Shown: positions 17,299 through 23,590, numbered from the stretch's first letter. The stretch: 23,590 nt of DNA from Pseudomonadota bacterium (GCA_022545625.1 JACZQS010000004.1:1-23590), one strand, 5' to 3'. Translations and numbers: made by a program. Notes: generated from the sequence alone by a model not told the origin.

Positions 17299-18530
17299 CA
17301 GCCATCCCCCGCTATATCAAAGCGTTTACTCAAGTCGTTGATGCCAGCATCAAGCGCAAACGAGTTTCGCACCCGTTGCTCCCCTGCCTTGCCCAGTGAT
17401 TGGCGCAGGGTTGGGTCTTCGATCACTTTGCTGATCGCCCGGCTGAGTGTTTCAGGGCTGTCGGGTGGCACCAGGATACCGGTCTCACCATCGATGATCA
17501 GCTCTGGAATGGCAGAAATACTGGTGGCGACACATGCCAGTTGCTGGCTTTGTGCTTCCATCAGGACATTGGGCAGGCCGTCCCTGTCTCCATCGCTGGC
17601 AATCCGCGAGTTGAGGACAAAAATATGTGCTTCCCGGTAGGCCGATAGCACCTGGTCCTGTGGCAGAGCCCCGCGCCAGTCGATTTTAGATTCGATGCCC
17701 AGGGTCCGGGACAGTGCCATCAGCTTTTTGATCAGCAGACCTCCGCCAATATGGACAAAGCGCCAGTGCAGATTGTCAGGTATTTGTGCCAACGCCCGCA
17801 GTAAACCATCGTATCCCTTTTTCTCAACGGCTCGTCCAACAGACAGGATCGTCACCGAATTCAAGGGTGATGATCCGTCGGGGTGATCGCTCCTTTCGTC
17901 GGGCGGTACAAAGCTGTCGAAATCCAGGCCATGATAAACCAGCGAAACGATATTTTCTGATGGCGCCAGTTTAGAAAGGTAGGCGGCGTTGGTTGCTGTA
18001 CAGGTTACCAGCCACAGACAATCCGCAAGTTTTTCGCGCAGCTCCCATTGTGGTGATGTGTAGATGTCTTTGGCGTGGGCAGAACAACTCCACGGCATAT
18101 CCAGCATGATCGAGGCATAGCGTGCGACAGATGCTGGTGTGTGTAAAAAGTGTGCGTGTAACTGTTCGATTTCCTCCGGTAGTTCTACTGCGAGTACACA
18201 GGCCTGGCCGAATCTTCGGATCCGATTTCTGCTGATATCCCGCGCCAGGTCGCCTCGCCAGAGCTCGGCCGCTTTTTGGTAACCTGGCAGGCGACGAGCG
18301 TTCCAGCAGGCCCGGGCCACCCGGATCGGTTCATCATGCAGATATTCAGGCAGATAGTTTACCGGGGCACTGATTTCATCATGGACAGGGTGGAGGTACT
18401 TATCGGTGGGATGCCTGAGGGAGATGATCTGGATCTCGAGTCCGCGCTTCTCCAGCGCCAGAATTTCCTGCGCGATGAAGGTCTCCGACAGGCGCGGATA
18501 CCCCTTTAGAACAAAACCGACAGTAGTCAC
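17298..18530 (-). CDS. GT4-family glycosyltransferase, colanic-acid WcaL-like
   Basis: This is a retaining GT-B glycosyltransferase of 410 residues. The start region KGYPRLSETFIAQEI (9-23) is characteristic of WcaL/ExoL-like enzymes of exopolysaccharide loci. Donor-domain motifs are SVGRAVEKKG (230-239) and DGLPNVLMEA (317-326), whose acidic residue binds the nucleotide sugar. The start codon is GTG at 18530 and no in-frame ATG lies nearby upstream. It is the first gene of the trio with the second GT4 and the phosphatase. Its 5' end is only about 10 bases from the cyclase remnant at 18541, so the remnant's breakpoint falls in what should be this operon's promoter region. The chromosomal join may have given the operon a new promoter. 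Confidence 0.88.
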   Translation of the reverse strand: MTTVGFVLKGYPRLSETFIAQEILALEKRGLEIQIISLRHPTDKYLHPVHDEISAPVNYLPEYLHDEPIRVARACWNARRLPGYQKAAELWRGDLARDISRNRIRRFGQACVLAVELPEEIEQLHAHFLHTPASVARYASIMLDMPWSCSAHAKDIYTSPQWELREKLADCLWLVTCTATNAAYLSKLAPSENIVSLVYHGLDFDSFVPPDERSDHPDGSSPLNSVTILSVGRAVEKKGYDGLLRALAQIPDNLHWRFVHIGGGLLIKKLMALSRTLGIESKIDWRGALPQDQVLSAYREAHIFVLNSRIASDGDRDGLPNVLMEAQSQQLACVATSISAIPELIIDGETGILVPPDSPETLSRAISKVIEDPTLRQSLGKAGEQRVRNSFALDAGINDLSKRFDIAGDG

Positions 18531-18540
18531 ATAACCTCGC

Positions 18541-18686
18541 CTGAACCATATCTATGGAACGCGCATTATTAATTTTGAGCAAACTCGTGCCTTGATCGAA
18601 GCTGGTGAACAGGAATTCAGAGCCCCTGGATGTCTCGTTGCGTGGGTGCCAGCAGCCGCTAAGAATTTATACAATCGATCAGTAAG
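18541..18686 (+). pseudogene. Decayed 3' end of a second nucleotide cyclase gene
   Basis: This stretch matches the last ~135 bases of the intact cyclase gene (about 6039-6173) at roughly 80% identity by eye, including the stop codon. It reads YGTRIINFEQTRALIEAGE, then EFRA. A two-base deletion near 18634 shifts the frame, after which SLRGCQQPLRIYTIDQ and TAA follow. The intact gene has YGTRIIISEQTRVLIEPGE and RGRQQPVRIYTIDH. Similarity stops upstream at about 18541, next to the GTG of the glycosyltransferase, and does not continue past the stop. It lacks the catalytic core and cannot be functional. The orientation is the same as the intact gene. Confidence 0.88.
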
Positions 18687-18716
18687 CAGACTCTGATTTA
18701 ATTAAAGATTTCTTCA

Positions 18717-19412
18717 CTATTTATCTACCAGATTGCATTTATGCCTGATGGTTTCAAAATATTCGCTTCGATTCTGCCGGGCCTGGGTCTCGTATTTGCG
18801 GTAAAAATATTCGCTTTTGAAAAATCTCGGCTGCCCGAACAGTTTGTCCTGAAACGCTGCCTGTTTTTGATAGAACGCTTCATCGGATTGGCCTTTCATT
18901 TCAAGTCGCAGATTATCGCTATCACGAATAAATTCCGGCCAGGGTAGCCCAAAGCTGGATAAATCGATATCTATCATATATTGCGTGTCGGTGTTTTTAA
19001 TTTCGGACACATCGTGCACGGTCGCCATGATGTGCCGGTAAATAGTATCCCGCAGTGCGTCGTCGAAAACGCCATTGCTGGTTGCCATGAACTGATCGGC
19101 ACTCAGTTGCTCATTGTCAATTGCGCCGGGTGTATAAACCACGTCGTGGTACCAGATCGCGAGTTCCAGAGCCTCCGGGTTTTCTACTTCAGAGCGAATC
19201 TTATCGAACAGTGACAGACAATGTTCTATGTGATCAAGAGTGTGATAAAAGCGTTGTGGTTCACTATAGGAATCGATTAAATGCTGATGAATTGCTGCAC
19301 TTTCATCGATAGCTGAATCAAGCAGGCAACGGCCCCATACCAGCTGAAACCTGTCGTAACCAAGTACTCCGCCCGGCATCGTATTATCCGGCATTCTCAT
19401 GTTACCGGGCAT
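18717..19412 (-). CDS. Predicted HD-superfamily metal-dependent phosphohydrolase (COG4339-like)
   Basis: This is a probable metal-dependent phosphohydrolase of unknown substrate. The HD pattern is visible: YHTLDH (56-61, His57 and His61), WYHDVVY (87-93, the His89-Asp90 pair), His133 in ATVHD, and Asp148/Asp150 in IDIDL. At about 230 residues it fits COG4339, a group without an established role. The frame opens at the ATG at 19412. The ATG at residue 5 (19400) overlaps the stop of a possible 39-codon upstream ORF as ATGA and may be the true start. It is separated from the cyclase remnant by 30 bases and seems unrelated to the glycan locus. Confidence 0.8.
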   Translation of the reverse strand: MPGNMRMPDNTMPGGVLGYDRFQLVWGRCLLDSAIDESAAIHQHLIDSYSEPQRFYHTLDHIEHCLSLFDKIRSEVENPEALELAIWYHDVVYTPGAIDNEQLSADQFMATSNGVFDDALRDTIYRHIMATVHDVSEIKNTDTQYMIDIDLSSFGLPWPEFIRDSDNLRLEMKGQSDEAFYQKQAAFQDKLFGQPRFFKSEYFYRKYETQARQNRSEYFETIRHKCNLVDK

Positions 19413-19516
19413 TGCTGCTCAAATCGCCTGGGAAGATCGGCGTTAAGTTTCGAGGCATCCGACTTTGCGAGGATAGACTTCTTCTGAAGCAGTTCGAATT
19501 CTTCCAATAAACCCAA
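19397..19516 (-). CDS. Possible 39-residue coupled small ORF upstream of the HD gene
   Basis: A TTG at 19516 lies eight bases after GGGAGG (19530-19525), the clearest Shine-Dalgarno near any start in this part of the window. The ORF encodes MGLLEEFELLQKKSILAKSD and a further 19 residues, ending in QQCPVT. The sequence is amphipathic and helix-like. Its TGA overlaps an in-frame ATG of the HD gene as ATGA (19400-19397), a typical coupling arrangement. I do not recognise the peptide. It could be a separate small protein, a translation-coupling leader, or a chance ORF. Confidence 0.4.
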   Translation of the reverse strand: MGLLEEFELLQKKSILAKSDASKLNADLPRRFEQQCPVT

Positions 19517-19582
19517 CGGTATTGCCTCCCGACACTATATAGATTCCAAGATTCGCACGTGATCCGTTTTAATTCAAGCTGT

Positions 19583-19588
19583 TATAAT
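19583..19588 (+). promoter_or_regulatory. -10 element of pncC, implying a leaderless transcript
   Basis: A perfect TATAAT ends six bases before the A of the pncC ATG at 19595, so transcription would begin at or very near the start codon. The matching -35 region (about 19560-19565, TGATCC) is poor. No Shine-Dalgarno precedes the ATG, consistent with a leaderless message. Confidence 0.45.
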
Positions 19589-19594
19589 ATCGGC

Positions 19595-20080
19595 ATGAAT
19601 GAAAATTCTACCCAGATCATCGCCCGGCTGGCCGCACTGGCGTGCGAAAAACAGCTCAAAATTTGTACCGCCGAATCCTGTACCGGTGGTTTGATAGCGA
19701 AGTCATTTACTGAGCTTGCCGGTAGTTCCGACTGGTTCGAATGCGGATTTGTGACCTATAGTAATCAATCGAAGACCGAAATGATCGGTGTGCCGGAATC
19801 GGTGATCGCAGAATATGGTGCTGTCAGCGAGGCGGTCGTCAATGCGATGGCAAGTGGTGCGCTACGAAACAGTGCCGCTGATGTTGCAATCGCAGTTACC
19901 GGTGTTGCGGGACCTGCTGGAGGTAGCGATGAGAAACCGGTGGGGACCGTATGGATCGGGGTAGCTTCAAGTCACCAGCAAAAGGCCAGCAAATACCATT
20001 TTGATGGCAATCGCGAAGCGATTCGAGAAGCAGCCATGCGACGTGCCATCGAGGATGCGCTGGTGATTATCGAAACCTGA
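19595..20080 (+). CDS. pncC: Nicotinamide-nucleotide amidohydrolase (stand-alone CinA C-terminal domain)
   Basis: This enzyme hydrolyses nicotinamide mononucleotide to nicotinate mononucleotide and ammonia, recycling the NMN released by DNA ligase. The 161 residues comprise only the CinA C-terminal domain, as in E. coli YgaD/PncC. Conserved features are CTAESCTGG (24-32, nucleophile Ser28), VTYSNQSK (53-60, with Tyr55 and Lys60), and the GVAGPAGG loop followed by KPVGTVWIG. The frame stays open to a GTG at 19559, but the 12 extra residues are atypical and would overlap the -10 element, so I chose the ATG at 19595. The gene precedes recA, a classic pairing. A weak hairpin with a short T-run follows at 20089-20141. 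Confidence 0.92.
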   Translation: MNENSTQIIARLAALACEKQLKICTAESCTGGLIAKSFTELAGSSDWFECGFVTYSNQSKTEMIGVPESVIAEYGAVSEAVVNAMASGALRNSAADVAIAVTGVAGPAGGSDEKPVGTVWIGVASSHQQKASKYHFDGNREAIREAAMRRAIEDALVIIET

Positions 20081-20088
20081 AGAAAATA

Positions 20089-20141
20089 CAGGGGCTATCG
20101 AAAAATTCGAAAGGCCAGAAAGAAAATATAGCCTGTTTATT
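20089..20141 (+). terminator. Weak terminator-like hairpin after pncC
   Basis: CAGGGGCTAT (20089-20098) can pair with ATAGCCTG (20128-20135) with two unpaired bases. A small TCGAA/TTCGA hairpin lies inside, and TTTATT follows. The loop is long and the T-run broken, so termination would be partial at best. Confidence 0.25.
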
Positions 20142-20227
20142 CGCTAGCTCATCCTGTGAGCCAGTAGGTGATTATAATACTCGCGATGAAATCAATGATT
20201 AAATTTGTTGAGACAAACAATTAAAAA

Positions 20228-20262
20228 GTTCTCTTTATGTTCTCGTTAGTCTGTGGGATAAT
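20228..20262 (+). promoter_or_regulatory. recA promoter with an alphaproteobacterial-type LexA-box candidate
   Basis: GATAAT (20257-20262) is the best -10. The -35 region 17 bases upstream (20234-20239, TTTATG) is weak. GTTC (20228-20231), seven bases, then GTTC (20239-20242) overlaps that -35. This is the direct-repeat LexA operator known from alphaproteobacteria. The gammaproteobacterial CTGT-N8-ACAG palindrome is absent from the gap between pncC and recA. Confidence 0.45.
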
Positions 20263-20305
20263 TTAGCGTGATTTCAACCATCAATTCACAAATACAGGTA
20301 ACACT

Positions 20306-21373
20306 ATGGATGACAACAAGAAAAAAGCCCTCGCCGCGGCACTCGGGCAAATCGAAAAGCAATTTGGCAAGGGAGCAGTCATGCGCCTGGGAGATGGCGG
20401 TGTAGACATGGAAATGGGTGTGATCTCGACCGGTTCACTGTCGCTCGATATGGCACTGGGCGTTGGTGGTTTACCCCGTGGCAGGGTGATTGAAATCTAT
20501 GGACCGGAATCGTCGGGTAAGACCACCATGGCGCTACAGGTGATTGCAGAGTGTCAGAAAATCGGCGGTGCTGCCGCGTTTATTGATGCTGAGCACGCGC
20601 TCGACCCGCCTTATGCCGGCAAGCTCGGGGTCGATATCGATGAATTGATGGTTTCACAGCCCGATACCGGCGAACAGGCACTGGAAATTACCGACATGCT
20701 GGTGCGTTCCGGTGCGGTCGATGTCGTCGTCGTGGATTCGGTGGCGGCACTGACGCCGAAAGCTGAAATCGAGGGTGACATGGGTGACTCGCACATGGGA
20801 TTGCAGGCGCGCCTGATGTCGCAGGCACTACGCAAGTTAACCAGTAATATCAAACGCTCGAATACGATGGTGATTTTTATCAATCAGCTGCGGATGAAAA
20901 TTGGCGTCATGTTTGGTAATCCGGAAACTACTACCGGTGGCAATGCGCTCAAATTTTATGCCTCGGTGAGGCTCGACATACGACGCATAGGTGCGATCAA
21001 GCGTGGAGACGAGGTCATCGGTAACGAAACCCGTGTCAAGGTAGTGAAGAACAAGGTAGCACCGCCATTTAGACAGGCCGAATTTGAGATTCTCTACGGC
21101 GAAGGCACGTCCCTGGAGGGTGAGTTGATCGACCTTGGCGTCAAACTCGGTATGATCGACAAGGCAGGTGCCTGGTATAGCTATAATGACGAACGCATCG
21201 GACAGGGCAAGGATAATTCCCGCCTATTTTTGAAGCAACACCCGCAGATTGCCGAGGAAATCGAAGCACGTATTCGCGCCGAACTTCTACCAGGGCTATC
21301 TCGGGACCAGTCGCATCCAGTTGACAGCGAAGCAATGGAAACCACTCCCCCGGTTGAGGCTGAGACGGTGTAA
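20306..21373 (+). CDS. recA: Recombinase A
   Basis: RecA forms ATP-dependent filaments on single-stranded DNA, drives strand exchange, and triggers LexA self-cleavage. The protein has 355 residues. Walker A is GPESSGKT (66-73). The VVVDSVAAL strand is Walker B, loop L1 carries the EGDMGDSHMG segment, and loop L2 carries FGNPETTTGGNAL. The N-terminal KKKALAAALGQIEKQFGKG helix is the polymerisation segment. The C-terminal tail is acidic (DSEAMETTPPVEAETV), as expected for a regulatory tail. AGGT lies just before the ATG as a modest ribosome binding site. The overall sequence is closest to gammaproteobacterial RecA as I remember it. A strong terminator 50 bases downstream separates it from recX, so recX is either read through or has its own promoter. 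Confidence 0.99.
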   Translation: MDDNKKKALAAALGQIEKQFGKGAVMRLGDGGVDMEMGVISTGSLSLDMALGVGGLPRGRVIEIYGPESSGKTTMALQVIAECQKIGGAAAFIDAEHALDPPYAGKLGVDIDELMVSQPDTGEQALEITDMLVRSGAVDVVVVDSVAALTPKAEIEGDMGDSHMGLQARLMSQALRKLTSNIKRSNTMVIFINQLRMKIGVMFGNPETTTGGNALKFYASVRLDIRRIGAIKRGDEVIGNETRVKVVKNKVAPPFRQAEFEILYGEGTSLEGELIDLGVKLGMIDKAGAWYSYNDERIGQGKDNSRLFLKQHPQIAEEIEARIRAELLPGLSRDQSHPVDSEAMETTPPVEAETV

Positions 21374-21424
21374 TACTACCCACACCCTGTATAAACCCTC
21401 TCAGTTAAAATGCTAGCTGACTTT

Positions 21425-21463
21425 AAGCCCTCGACCGGACAACCCGGGCGAGGGCTTTGTTTT
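21425..21463 (+). terminator. Rho-independent terminator of recA
   Basis: AAGCCCTCG (21425-21433) pairs perfectly with CGAGGGCTT (21449-21457), and the inner CCGG sequences can extend the stem. TGTTTT (21458-21463) follows directly. In other bacteria a hairpin between recA and recX limits recX expression to a small fraction of recA, and this position fits that role. Confidence 0.92.
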
Positions 21464-21504
21464 ATCCGCGGTAGCCTGCCCGGCATGATTGACGATACCT
21501 GTCT

Positions 21505-21951
21505 ATGAATAAGCAGATTAAACCTCGTAGTATCCGTGCGGTGGCGATGGGTCTCCTGTCCAGACGGGAGCACTCGGCCTATCAACTGACGCAAAAACTA
21601 AGAAAACGTGATTTTGACCTTGACGAGATCGAAGCAGCGCTTGACCGGTTGCAACGGGAGAATCTGCAAAGCGATAACCGATTTATCGAGAGTACGGTCG
21701 ATTCCCGGGTTAATGCAGGCTTCGGCCCGATTAAAATAAAATATGAATTGCGCCAAAAAGGAATCAGTATGGAACGGGTCGACGACTATTTCTCGGGTAT
21801 GACAGTAGAGTGGGAACAATTGATGGTGGCGCAGCGAAGCAAAAAATTTGGGCAGGATATTCCCGTCGATTACAGAGAAAAAATGAAACAGGCGCGTTTT
21901 TTGCAAAATAGGGGTTTTTCTCCCGAGTCAGTCATGCGATTATTCCGCTGA
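21505..21951 (+). CDS. recX: RecA regulatory protein RecX
   Basis: RecX binds RecA filaments and limits their growth and ATPase activity. Its 148 residues fit the proteobacterial family. It consists of three-helix repeats: AMGLLSRREHSAYQLTQKL (14-32) is the hallmark of repeat 1, LDRLQRENLQSDNRFIES (47-64) that of repeat 2, and GPIKIKYELRQKGIS (73-87) continues it. The C-terminus has the ARFLQNRGFSPESVMRLF segment typical of repeat 3. It follows recA after 131 bases containing the terminator. The gene usually found next, alaS, is absent. A 177-bp fold-back element and holC follow instead, which suggests a rearranged junction. Confidence 0.95.
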   Translation: MNKQIKPRSIRAVAMGLLSRREHSAYQLTQKLRKRDFDLDEIEAALDRLQRENLQSDNRFIESTVDSRVNAGFGPIKIKYELRQKGISMERVDDYFSGMTVEWEQLMVAQRSKKFGQDIPVDYREKMKQARFLQNRGFSPESVMRLFR

Positions 21952-21984
21952 GGGTTTGGACGGGCAGGTTAATTACCTGATTCT

Positions 21985-22161
21985 CTTACTAGCCCGGACA
22001 TTTCATAAATGTGCTCGCGCCCTTGCTTGTCCTTTGTTTCCTCAGGAGATTTTTCTCAGTCGGCCGGATCCATTGGTCCGACACTTCTTCGGAATATCTC
22101 GTGAGAAAACAAAGTCCTGCGCAATCATCGCGGCAATTCATGAAATGTCCGGGCTAGTAAG
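21985..22161. repeat. 177-bp near-palindromic fold-back element (MITE-like)
   Basis: The outer 22 bases (21985-22006, containing ACTAGCCCGGACATTTCAT) are an exact inverted repeat of 22140-22161. The homology continues inward: TTTGTTTCCTCA in the left half faces TTTGTTTTCTCA in the reverse complement of the right half, followed by GAGAT in both, and GTCGG (22059-22063) pairs with CCGAC (22078-22082) near the apex. The element can fold into one long imperfect hairpin. No plausible protein is encoded. It lies between recX and holC, 26 bases before the holC ATG, and resembles a non-autonomous transposable element. I could not define a target duplication, although ATTCT flanks the left arm and its complement lies one base beyond the right arm. 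Confidence 0.8.
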
Positions 22162-22187
22162 CAGAATACTTTTTTAGTGACAACCTA

Positions 22188-22601
22188 ATGACCCGAATCG
22201 ATTTTTACCAACTCGACCCACAACAACATAGTGTGGATCGGGTTGTCTGCGAGCTTTGTCAAAAAGCGTATGAAAACAAACAATTTACCCTGTTACTCAC
22301 GCAAAGCGAGCAACAATCCGCACATCTGGATCGCCAGTTGTGGGTATTTGAGGATGACAGTTTCATTCCTCACGATGCGCGGGAATCTGAAGAATTCATG
22401 TCTCCAATCCTGATTCACAATGAACCGGCATTAACAGATGAGCGCCAGCTGTTGATCAATCTCACCGATGCAATTCCAACCTATTTCGCGCAGTTTGAGC
22501 GCGTGATAGAATTGGTGACTGAAAACAATAGAGCACTGGCACGCGAGCACTACAATTATTACCGGGAACGTGGCTACCCACTCACTCATCATAAGCTCTA
22601 A
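22188..22601 (+). CDS. holC: DNA polymerase III subunit chi
   Basis: Chi links the clamp loader (through psi) to single-stranded-DNA-binding protein at the replication fork. At 137 residues, with MTRIDFYQL at the start, an LCQKAYENKQ helix, and the DRQLWVFEDDSFIPHD region, it matches the HolC family. The PILIHNEP and LLINLTDAIPTYFAQFERVIELV segments form the conserved C-terminal half. It has only a weak ribosome binding site, and its upstream region is the fold-back element, so the element may carry or block its promoter. A small gene follows after three bases. In many relatives holC is followed by valS, which is not seen here. Confidence 0.92.
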   Translation: MTRIDFYQLDPQQHSVDRVVCELCQKAYENKQFTLLLTQSEQQSAHLDRQLWVFEDDSFIPHDARESEEFMSPILIHNEPALTDERQLLINLTDAIPTYFAQFERVIELVTENNRALAREHYNYYRERGYPLTHHKL

Positions 22602-22604
22602 ACC

Positions 22605-22868
22605 ATGCAAGATGACGCCAACATACCAGTATTGACCGACCTGATCGACACAGGAGTCGAGATAGAATTATCGGAACTGGGCCTGGATGAGGATCCACCG
22701 ATTGACATCGGTCGGGTTTCAGACCTGGCCTACGACACCGCCGAGCTGGAGCAGGAGATAGGTCGCATTCTGGATAAGCATAAGGAACTGGCCTGGCAGG
22801 AAATCAAAATTGCGATCCAACAGCTAGGCTCTAAATCATCCCCGGGTGAAAAGTCCCAATCTGAATAA
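22605..22868 (+). CDS. Small acidic protein coupled to holC, function unknown
   Basis: This 87-residue acidic protein starts three bases after the holC stop and is almost certainly co-translated with it. The N-terminal IPVLTDLIDTGVEIEL motif (7-22) resembles the short IP-x-LTD segments of small conserved gammaproteobacterial proteins found next to holC. The middle (about 45-70) is predicted to be a helix with coiled-coil character (AELEQEIGRILDKHKELAWQ). No membrane segment or catalytic motif is visible. Its role is unknown. The neighbourhood suggests a link to replication. The same reading frame stays open for another 48 codons beyond its stop. Confidence 0.75.
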   Translation: MQDDANIPVLTDLIDTGVEIELSELGLDEDPPIDIGRVSDLAYDTAELEQEIGRILDKHKELAWQEIKIAIQQLGSKSSPGEKSQSE

Positions 22869-22892
22869 TCGAGCCCACAGCGGCGTTCTGTT

Positions 22893-23012
22893 TTGGAAGT
22901 ATCAATCGAGTCTGACCCATTGATTTTGCGACGCCAGATCGAACAGATTGGCTTGATGCCCAGAACCAAACAGAAGTTTATTTCGGAGATGCTCGACGCA
23001 TTGAATAAGTAG
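22893..23012 (+). CDS. Doubtful 39-codon ORF in frame after the holC-linked gene
   Basis: A TTG-initiated frame encodes LEVSIESDPLILRRQIEQIG and a further 19 residues, ending in SEMLDALNK. It lies in the same frame as the preceding gene, separated by one TAA and 24 bases. The composition looks protein-like (helical, basic-amphipathic), but no Shine-Dalgarno is evident and I do not recognise it. It may be a fragment of a larger lost gene, a C-terminal extension cut off by a stop, or noise. The remainder of the gap (23013-23118) shows nothing I can name. Confidence 0.25.
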   Translation: MEVSIESDPLILRRQIEQIGLMPRTKQKFISEMLDALNK

Positions 23013-23118
23013 CAGCGGTCGGCCTAAGCAGGTAATGGGCTTGACGCAAAAGGCAAGACCTGACCCAATTCTTTCCGGCTGATTTCAGTGCTGTTCTGTC
23101 TGCTAAACCGGGAGAGGT

Positions 23119-23590
23119 TTATTCAATAACGACCTTATTGCTGATCTCATCTGGATTGTCGTGAGAACCGGGGAAGTCCTTTGCCAGTACTTCGCCACAT
23201 TCGCGCACGGCGATACAGAACCCCTCGGTGAGATCATCCGATTTAATCCTGCCAATCATGTCGGCCACTATCCCTTGCCAGGTATCCTTGGAGACTTTCG
23301 CGTTGATTCCTGTATCGGCGAGTATTTCTACGCGGCGTTCAAACAAGGAAGCCATGATGAGGATTCCAGTGCGGTCTTTTGTCGCGTGCAGGTCGAGTGA
23401 AATAAATGCCTGCAGCGCTCGCTGATGGACCTCTTCATCGACCTTGGAACTCTCCAGGAATGGGCGAAGAACAGCGCTAAAAGTTCCCAACAAACCGCCG
23501 CTTAGATCGTGTTCATTAAATCCGGTATCGGCAAACTCGATATCCTGCGGGCTTTGATTGACCGGTGTGTAGGCGAAGACATCTAAGTTT
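23119..23590 (-). CDS. TPM-domain protein (COG3762-like), N-terminus beyond the window
   Basis: This is a member of the TPM (TLP18.3/Psb32/MOLO-1) group, which in bacteria often consists of envelope-associated proteins of uncertain activity. The hallmark segment is DRTGILIMASLFERRVEILAD, in which the strand-helix core of the domain is recognisable, followed by TWQGIVADMIGRIK. A TTG at 23493 could be read as a start, but the frame remains open without a stop to the window edge (NLDVFAYTPVNQSPQDIEF and onward). The gene is therefore partial, and the visible part is the last ~157 residues. No membrane segment appears in this part. It converges on the holC unit. Confidence 0.7.
   Translation of the reverse strand, partial: NLDVFAYTPVNQSPQDIEFADTGFNEHDLSGGLLGTFSAVLRPFLESSKVDEEVHQRALQAFISLDLHATKDRTGILIMASLFERRVEILADTGINAKVSKDTWQGIVADMIGRIKSDDLTEGFCIAVRECGEVLAKDFPGSHDNPDEISNKVVIE

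Noticed and set aside
6174..18540. A complete integrative element between the two cyclase 3' ends
   Set aside because: No integrase, recombinase, transfer gene or relaxase is present, and the repeats are gene ends rather than a short att core. I keep only the direct-repeat observation.
19559..19594. GTG at 19559 as the pncC start
   Set aside because: It adds 12 residues not typical of the family, has no Shine-Dalgarno, and would place the TATAAT element inside the coding region.
20089..20260. CTGT and GTGA half-sites upstream of recA as a classical LexA or CRP site
   Set aside because: No matching second half-site at the right spacing (CTGT-N8-ACAG or TGTGA-N6-TCACA). CTGTGGGATAATTTAG fails in the right half.
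21956..22177. 73-codon open frame over the fold-back element
   Set aside because: The frame is a by-product of the palindrome. The translation has no protein-like features and includes the inverted repeats.
22911..23075. TCTGACCCATTGATT and CCTGACCCAATTC as scars of a REP-associated transposase element
   Set aside because: They resemble phrases found near such elements, but no transposase, hairpin or repeat unit is present, so the link cannot be supported.

Overview
The window most resembles a free-living or host-associated gammaproteobacterium of moderate GC content. The main evidence is the cinA/pncC-recA-recX order, a RecA of gammaproteobacterial type, and a HolC (DNA polymerase III chi) gene. 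This placement rests on recognising protein sequences by eye, not on a database search. No intergenic gap exceeds 300 bases. I saw no rRNA, tRNA, CRISPR array or complete insertion sequence.

Region 1 (1-18540) is a surface-glycan and second-messenger locus. On the + strand, UDP-glucose dehydrogenase and a nucleotide-sugar epimerase overlap by four bases and should make UDP-glucuronate and UDP-galacturonate. Facing them on the - strand are a COG4671-type glycosyltransferase and a NodB-like deacetylase. A membrane-bound class III nucleotide cyclase (4839-6173, +) diverges from the glycosyltransferase. A four-gene oligopeptide-type ABC importer follows (12161 to 6185, -). Next comes a 1030-residue ABC exporter with a C-terminal cyclic-nucleotide-binding domain (15398 to 12306, -), then a tight trio of two GT4 glycosyltransferases and a histidine phosphatase (18530 to 15584, -). 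My main inference is that the cyclase makes a cyclic nucleotide that gates the exporter, so glycan export or assembly would be under second-messenger control. The exporter's nucleotide-binding domain is very unusual: its core motifs are degenerate and its Q-loop/helical module appears three times.

At 18541-18686 lies a decayed copy of the cyclase 3' end, in the same orientation as the intact gene. The 12.4 kb between the two copies is therefore bracketed by direct repeats, which suggests duplication, or insertion at the cyclase 3' end.

Region 2 (18700-23590) is mostly housekeeping: an HD-domain phosphohydrolase preceded by a possible 39-codon coupled ORF, pncC, recA with a strong terminator, recX, a 177-bp near-palindromic fold-back element, holC with a small partner gene, and a TPM-domain gene that runs off the window. 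The recA upstream region carries GTTC-N7-GTTC, the LexA-box pattern known from alphaproteobacteria.
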